Origin: Alphaproteobacteria bacterium
GTDB lineage: Bacteria; Pseudomonadota; Alphaproteobacteria; Micropepsales; Micropepsaceae
Direction of reading: 5' to 3'
NCBI GenBank assembly: GCA_013697055.1
Contig: JACCXK010000195.1
Span: forward strand, 1-36,213
DNA length: 36,213 bases
Shown: positions 32,102 through 36,213 of the stretch, in pieces
How the letters are laid out: each line of letters starts with the position of its first letter
Position numbering within the stretch: the first letter of the stretch is position 1
The notes under the pieces: model-generated
What the model saw: only the letters and a program-made list of their open reading frames with translations
The model's database searches: none
Told to the model about the DNA's origin: nothing
Made by a program: the position numbers and the translations under genes

Positions 32102-32728
32102 TCAACGCAGGCGGCGCACCGATAGCTGCCGGCCGAAATGGCTGATCTTCATGACATAGATGCCGGCGGTGCCGCGAGAGATGGTCACGACATAGCGGCT
32201 GGCCGCATCTCGCAAGGTCCCAACCGGCTCCTGCGAAATCTGGCGCCAGGACTGACCATTATCCAAGTTCACAGTCATGAAGCCTCCGGCCACGTCATAG
32301 CTGACCAAGCGGGCGGTAATCTGGTCCAGGGTATCGCCGTCGATCGGGCCCGGCTCGGCGTGGCGGCCGCCATCGGCGATGCTTTCGATACCGAATTGCG
32401 CTGGCGTGGTTTGTGGCGCTCGGCTGGGCGTGCCACCGAAGATGCCGGAGAGGAAGCCCCTGCGCACCCGCCGCACCGGCGCAGGTGCTGCAACCGGCCC
32501 TGGCACAGCACCGGCTTGCGGCGCGGTGCTGACTTGCGGGGCGGGCGCGTTCAGCGCGCCGGGGACCCGCACCACGGCGGAATCATAACAGGCCAGCCGC
32601 TGCGCCTTGTCGCTGGTGCCCGAGCACCGCAGCATCGCCAACAGCGCGTCATCGCGAGGGTCGGCATTCGCCGCCGTCGCCGCAAACAAAACCAGTCCTG
32701 CAAAACAAAACCTTTTCATCCAACTCAT
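32102..32728 (-). CDS. Secreted protein of unknown function between mnmE and mnmG
   Basis: The 208-residue protein has a signal peptide (about residues 4-23, ending NADP). A short motif follows, LLAMLRCSGTSDKAQRLACY with two cysteines. Then comes a Pro/Ala-rich linker (about 55-110: PAPQVSTAPQAGAVPGPVAA) and a C-terminal beta-rich domain (about 130-208: ITARLVSYDVAGGFMTVNLD, then NGQSWRQISQEPVGTL and a final strand). The C-x-x-x-D-K-A-x-R-L-A-C-Y-D pattern is common to small alphaproteobacterial exported proteins; no function is known. The ATG overlaps the mnmE stop in the form ATGA, so it is co-translated. A later ATG at 32719 is the alternative start. Confidence 0.75.
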   Translation of the reverse strand: MSWMKRFCFAGLVLFAATAANADPRDDALLAMLRCSGTSDKAQRLACYDSAVVRVPGALNAPAPQVSTAPQAGAVPGPVAAPAPVRRVRRGFLSGIFGGTPSRAPQTTPAQFGIESIADGGRHAEPGPIDGDTLDQITARLVSYDVAGGFMTVNLDNGQSWRQISQEPVGTLRDAASRYVVTISRGTAGIYVMKISHFGRQLSVRRLR

Positions 32729-34023
32729 TTCCCAATGCAGAAATCACGAAACACGAAATCCAGCAGCTCTTCCACATCGACCCGGCCGGTGATGCGGCCG
32801 ATGGCGCGCATCGCCAGGCGCAGGTCTTCGGCCAAGAGCTCCGGCTGACCCTGCGGCGCCTTCAGTCCATGCTGCAGATGTGCGAGCGCTTCGTTCAGGG
32901 CATGGCGATGGCGCGGGCGGGTGAGCAGGGGAGAATCGCCGCGGTTTTCCAGCTTTTGCTGCACCCTTTGCTGCAGCATGGACTGCAGCATGGAAAGCCC
33001 CGCGCCGGTCTTAAGGGAGATGGAAATCCCCTCGCGCACGAAACCCAGATCGGCCTTGTTCCACACGATGAGGTCCGGTTCGGGAAGATCGGCAGGCAAT
33101 CCGGTGCGCGGATCGGGCAGGCTGCCATCCAGCAGCAACAGGGTCATGCCACCCGCAGCATGCGACAGCGCCCGGCGCACGCCTTCAGCTTCTATTGCGT
33201 CGGCAGTCTGGCGCACCCCCGCCGTGTCGGCCACCTGCAGCAGATAGCCTCCCAAATCCAGCCGCGCCTCGACCACATCGCGGGTGGTGCCCGGCGTGTC
33301 CGCAACAATCGCCACGTCGCGGCGAGCCAAGGCATTGATCAGCGAAGACTTGCCGGCGTTGGGCGGGCCCAGAATGGTCAGGCGCAGGCCCTCCCGCAGG
33401 CTCTCGCCGCGGCCCGCATCGTCCATATGTTCTTGTATTTGCTGAGATATTTCCTGCGCCGCACCATGCGCGGCAGCAAACTCGGCATCGCCCACGCCAT
33501 CGTCCGAAAAATCTATGGCCGCTTCCGCCCGGCCCAGCGCCACGATTAGCTGGGCGCGCCAGCCCTCGTACAGATCGGCCAGCACCCCGTCATGCTGGCG
33601 CAATGCTTGGCGCAATTGGGCCGGGGTTTCGGCATCCACCAGGTCGGCGATGGCTTCGGCCCGGGTCAGGTCCAGCTTGCCATTTTCCACCGCCCGCCGG
33701 CTGAACTCGCCCGGCTCGGCGGGACGCGCTCCCAACTTCGCAAGTGCAGCAAACAAGGCTTCGCGCACCGCCCGACCGCCATGAATATGGAATTCGGCAA
33801 CGTCCTCCCCGGTGAAGCTGTGAGGGGCGGCAAACCACAGCAGCAGGGCATGGTCGATCTCGGCCCCGCGATGCTGCAGCCGCCGCAACACAGCCTGGCG
33901 GGGCGGGGGCAGGGACCCGGCCAGTGCCGTGGCCATCTGTCCCGCATCCGGCCCCGACATCCGCACCACCGCCACTCCGGCGCGGCCCGGCGCGCTGGCC
34001 AGGGCGAAGATCGTGGAAGCCAT
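32725..34023 (-). CDS. mnmE: tRNA modification GTPase MnmE (TrmE)
   Basis: The 432-residue GTPase partners with MnmG. It has the N-terminal folate-binding domain (about 1-118, starting STIFALASAPGRAGVAVVRM), a helical domain, the embedded G domain (about 212-360) with P-loop GPPNAGKSS (219-227), a K-loop/G2 region DTPGTTRDVVEA and G3 DTAGVRQT, and the C-terminal CIGK motif (429-432), whose cysteine is essential in the family. The ATG at 34023 lies 8 bases after the DUF6489-like stop, with no clear ribosome-binding site, so translation is probably coupled to that gene. The frame is open to 34065, which would overlap the upstream gene. Confidence 0.98.
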   Translation of the reverse strand: MASTIFALASAPGRAGVAVVRMSGPDAGQMATALAGSLPPPRQAVLRRLQHRGAEIDHALLLWFAAPHSFTGEDVAEFHIHGGRAVREALFAALAKLGARPAEPGEFSRRAVENGKLDLTRAEAIADLVDAETPAQLRQALRQHDGVLADLYEGWRAQLIVALGRAEAAIDFSDDGVGDAEFAAAHGAAQEISQQIQEHMDDAGRGESLREGLRLTILGPPNAGKSSLINALARRDVAIVADTPGTTRDVVEARLDLGGYLLQVADTAGVRQTADAIEAEGVRRALSHAAGGMTLLLLDGSLPDPRTGLPADLPEPDLIVWNKADLGFVREGISISLKTGAGLSMLQSMLQQRVQQKLENRGDSPLLTRPRHRHALNEALAHLQHGLKAPQGQPELLAEDLRLAMRAIGRITGRVDVEELLDFVFRDFCIGK

Positions 34024-34031
34024 GGAGGAAG

Positions 34032-34274
34032 CTATTTCTTGGCCATGCCCGCGGCCGAGTCCCACATCAGCTTCTGGAACTTCTGGAAGGCCTCGGCCCC
34101 GCCCAGCGGCATCCAGGCCCGCATCATGCCCTCGGGATCATTGGCATCGAACGCCTGTTTCATGCGCGCCTGCATATCCTCCAGCATCTTCTTCTGCATC
34201 GGCTCGACATCGGGCAACCCCATGAAGGCGCGTGCCTCTTGCGGGGTCATATCCATCTCAACCGTGACCTTCAT
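34032..34274 (-). CDS. DUF6489-like small protein upstream of mnmE
   Basis: The 80-residue protein starts MKVTVEMDMTPQEARAFMGL, followed by PDVEPMQKKMLEDMQARM and a helical C-terminus with FQKFQKLMWDSAAGMAKK. It is one strand plus a helical hairpin. The TPQEARAFMGLPDV segment matches the DUF6489 pattern found in alphaproteobacteria. GGAAAGG lies about 8 bases before the ATG. The stop lies 8 bases before mnmE, so the two are co-transcribed. A role linked to polyhydroxyalkanoate granules is sometimes suggested for similar phasin-like proteins, but nothing here supports it. Confidence 0.7.
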   Translation of the reverse strand: MKVTVEMDMTPQEARAFMGLPDVEPMQKKMLEDMQARMKQAFDANDPEGMMRAWMPLGGAEAFQKFQKLMWDSAAGMAKK

Positions 34275-34421
34275 TGGCAGCGCCTTTCCAGAGGGGGCCA
34301 GGGGTTTTGCGGGGCCCGCTTTTCGATGTAAGTAACCCCGCCCCAAAAACATCACAGAAGCGGGCCGGCGGGAAGCATTCATCCCGCGCACCCTTGGTCA
34401 CCTTACCCTCGGAATGGAACG

Positions 34422-36213
34422 ATGAGCCTGAGCAACGCCACCAGCCCCTATCTTCTTTCGCACAAGGACAGCCTGGTCCAGTGGCGGACCTGGGGGCCGG
34501 AGGCCCTGGCCGAGGCCAAGGCGGCCGACAAGCCCGTCCTGCTGAACATGGGGTATGCAGGGTGCCACTGGTGCCACGTCCTGGGCCGCGAGGCCTTCTC
34601 CAATCCGGAGATCGCCGCCCAGATCAACGACAACTTCATTCCCATCCTGGTCGACCGCGAAGAGCGTCCGGACCTGGACATGCTCTACCAGGGCGCCGCG
34701 GGCATCATGCAGCATCCCGGCGGCTGGCCGCTCAACATCTTCCTCAACGCGGCCGGCGAGCCGTGGTGGGTGACCGGCTATCAGCCATCGGTGGACCTGC
34801 CCGACAATCCCAGCTTCGGCTCCGTGGTCCGCGACTGTGTCGAGCTCTGGAAGAACGACCGCGCCCGGGCCAACGACACCGCCGGCAAGGTCAAGGCCGC
34901 GGTGGAGCAGCTTTACAACCGCGACATGGGCAGCGCCCGAGAAAATATGAACCTGGACCTGACGGCGCTCAGGATCGCCCAGCGCTATGACATCTTCTTC
35001 GGCGGCTTGCTGGGCGCCACCAAGTTCCTCAACCCGCTCCTGATCGAAGTGATGTGGCGCGCCTTCCTGCGCAGCGGCACGCAGCAGTTCAGCCAGATCA
35101 TCTTCACCACCCTAGACGGCATCCTGTTCGGCGGCGCCTTTGACCATGTCGGCGGCGGCTTCTTCCGCCACAGCCTGGACGAGCGCTGGCTGGAGCCGGC
35201 CTTCGAGAAGATGCTCTACGACCAGGCGCAGATGATCGACCTGTGCGGGAGCGTCTGGCAATTCAACCGCAACGAACTGTGCCGCCAGCGCGTCGCCGAG
35301 ACGGTCGGCTTCCTGCTGCGCGAGATGATGGTGGGCGATGTCTTCGCCGCCTCGATCTCGTTCGGCGACCATGCCGAAGACGCCAAATATTACACCTGGA
35401 GCGAAGCGGAGATCGACGCCGCCTTGGTCGGCACCTTCTCCGCCCGCTTCAAGCAGGTCTATGGCATCACCCGCGACGGCAATGTGATGGGCCGCAACCT
35501 GCCGCGCCGGCTGGGCAATCCCATGCCCGCCAATGAGGCGGACGAGGCGCTTTTGCTCAAGCAGCGCGACATGCTGCTGGCCATGCGCGCCAAGCGTACC
35601 GCCCCCACCCGCGACGACCGCGTGCTGGCGGACTGGAATGGCATGGCCATCGCGGCGATCGCCCGCGCCGGCATGGTGTTTGAAAAGCCCGAATGGATCC
35701 AGGCCGCAACCAGGGCGTTCGACGGCGTGATCAAATTGCTGGGTGACGGCGACCGGCTGTCCCACATCAAGGGCAGCGCCGGCGTGGCCGACGATTATGC
35801 CGACATGGCCCGCGCCGCGTTGCAGCTGTGGGAAGTGACCGGCGAGGAGCGTTTCGTCGCCCAGGCCAAGGCCTGGACCAAGGTGCTGGACGAGCATTTC
35901 TGGAACAACCAGATCAACGGCTATTGCTTCTATGCCGACGATGCCGAGCAACTGTTCGTGCGTCCGCGCATGCTGTTCGATAATCCCGCCCCCAGCGTCA
36001 ACGGCACCATGCTGATCGTGCTGACCCGCCTGGCGCTGCTGACCGGCGATACCGATTACATGGGCCGCTGCTCGCTCCTGGCGGCCACCTTCGGCAATGA
36101 AGCCAACCGCATGATCCAGGGATCGGGCGGCTATTTCGTGGGCTTCGAATATCTGGTCAACAGCCTGATGATCGTGGTGATCGGCCACAAGGGCAATTCC
36201 AGGACCCAGGAGC
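34422..36213 (+). CDS. DUF255 thioredoxin-domain protein (YyaL/SPATA20-like), 5' part
   Basis: The frame is open from ATG 34422 to the window edge (597 residues). The N-terminal thioredoxin-like domain of DUF255 is present: SPYLLSHKDSLVQWRTWGPE, LLNMGYAGCHWCHVLGREAF with the CHWC pair C48/C51, and VDREERPDLDMLYQGAAGIM, then GGWPLNIFLN. A six-hairpin glycosidase-like helical domain follows (about 180-597), with FDHVGGGFFRHSLDERWLEP, EKMLYDQAQM and a VLADWNGMAIAAIARAG block. In relatives the segment after GGWPL contains GGTYFP; here it reads VTGYQPS, and the AEDAKYYTW stretch is also changed from the usual EGKFYVW. The function of the family is not known in detail. GGAATGGAACG precedes the ATG. 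Convergent partners are not seen; the DUF6489-like gene is divergent. Confidence 0.88.
   Translation, partial: MSLSNATSPYLLSHKDSLVQWRTWGPEALAEAKAADKPVLLNMGYAGCHWCHVLGREAFSNPEIAAQINDNFIPILVDREERPDLDMLYQGAAGIMQHPGGWPLNIFLNAAGEPWWVTGYQPSVDLPDNPSFGSVVRDCVELWKNDRARANDTAGKVKAAVEQLYNRDMGSARENMNLDLTALRIAQRYDIFFGGLLGATKFLNPLLIEVMWRAFLRSGTQQFSQIIFTTLDGILFGGAFDHVGGGFFRHSLDERWLEPAFEKMLYDQAQMIDLCGSVWQFNRNELCRQRVAETVGFLLREMMVGDVFAASISFGDHAEDAKYYTWSEAEIDAALVGTFSARFKQVYGITRDGNVMGRNLPRRLGNPMPANEADEALLLKQRDMLLAMRAKRTAPTRDDRVLADWNGMAIAAIARAGMVFEKPEWIQAATRAFDGVIKLLGDGDRLSHIKGSAGVADDYADMARAALQLWEVTGEERFVAQAKAWTKVLDEHFWNNQINGYCFYADDAEQLFVRPRMLFDNPAPSVNGTMLIVLTRLALLTGDTDYMGRCSLLAATFGNEANRMIQGSGGYFVGFEYLVNSLMIVVIGHKGNSRTQE

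Overview
The window is a GC-rich chromosomal segment of an alphaproteobacterium. The evidence is the block mnmE - hypothetical - mnmG - rsmG - parA - parB with two perfect parS sites, a GGAAC-N17-CGTT element of the sigma-EcfG (general stress response) type, a HisKA_2-class histidine kinase and the overall gene styles. A lineage near Rhizomicrobium/Micropepsaceae is a guess only. No prophage, transposase, CRISPR array, rRNA operon or dnaA was seen. Most of the DNA is ordinary housekeeping chromosome, close to the replication origin on the right-hand side (inferred from parABS).

Layout. 1-6.8 kb: the 5' part of a PQQ-type sugar dehydrogenase-like gene (minus strand), a FliL-like secreted protein, a CHASE2 adenylate/guanylate cyclase with a damaged metal site, a candidate structured small RNA with its own terminator, a VanX-type D-Ala-D-Ala dipeptidase, a shortened DUF2817-like protein, two small proteins (PsiF/DUF3761-like and YidB-like), tRNA-Arg(CCG) followed by a perfect hairpin and an imperfect ~100-bp-spaced duplication, and a TonB-like membrane protein. 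6.8-14.3 kb: an OmpA-family lipoprotein, a large phytase-like esterase/autotransporter fusion, a CPA1 Na+/H+ antiporter, a MaoC-like hydratase divergent from a LysR regulator, and a lysine-rich histone H1-like protein. 14.3-17.4 kb: a minus-strand run (msrB, DUF3828-like, mscL, VanZ-like, soluble HisKA_2 kinase) and a divergent small ribbon-helix-helix-like protein with a sigma-EcfG-type promoter.

17.5-25.3 kb: the translation block rpmI-rplT-pheS-pheT, then convergent minus-strand genes for a METTL25/PF13679-type methyltransferase and a GT-A-fold protein, then lepA. 25.3-27.9 kb: a membrane protein/XRE regulator pair with repeated TGTCAT motifs in its promoter region, hisH, a Cas2-like/SinR-family gene broken by one in-frame amber codon, and hisA. 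27.9-34.3 kb: the minus-strand origin-proximal block parB, parA, rsmG, mnmG, a small secreted hypothetical, mnmE and a DUF6489-like gene, with tight overlaps throughout. 34.4 kb to the end: the 5' part of a DUF255 (YyaL/SPATA20-like) thioredoxin-domain protein.

Most interesting points: the single-codon disruption of the Cas2-like gene between hisH and hisA; the unassigned structured RNA at 3351-3462; parS sites inside the rsmG and mnmG coding sequences where they encode VSRET; the cyclase lacking the first catalytic aspartate; the EcfG-type promoter beside a stress-type kinase; the phytase-like autotransporter; and two different palindromic repeat elements placed between convergent gene pairs.
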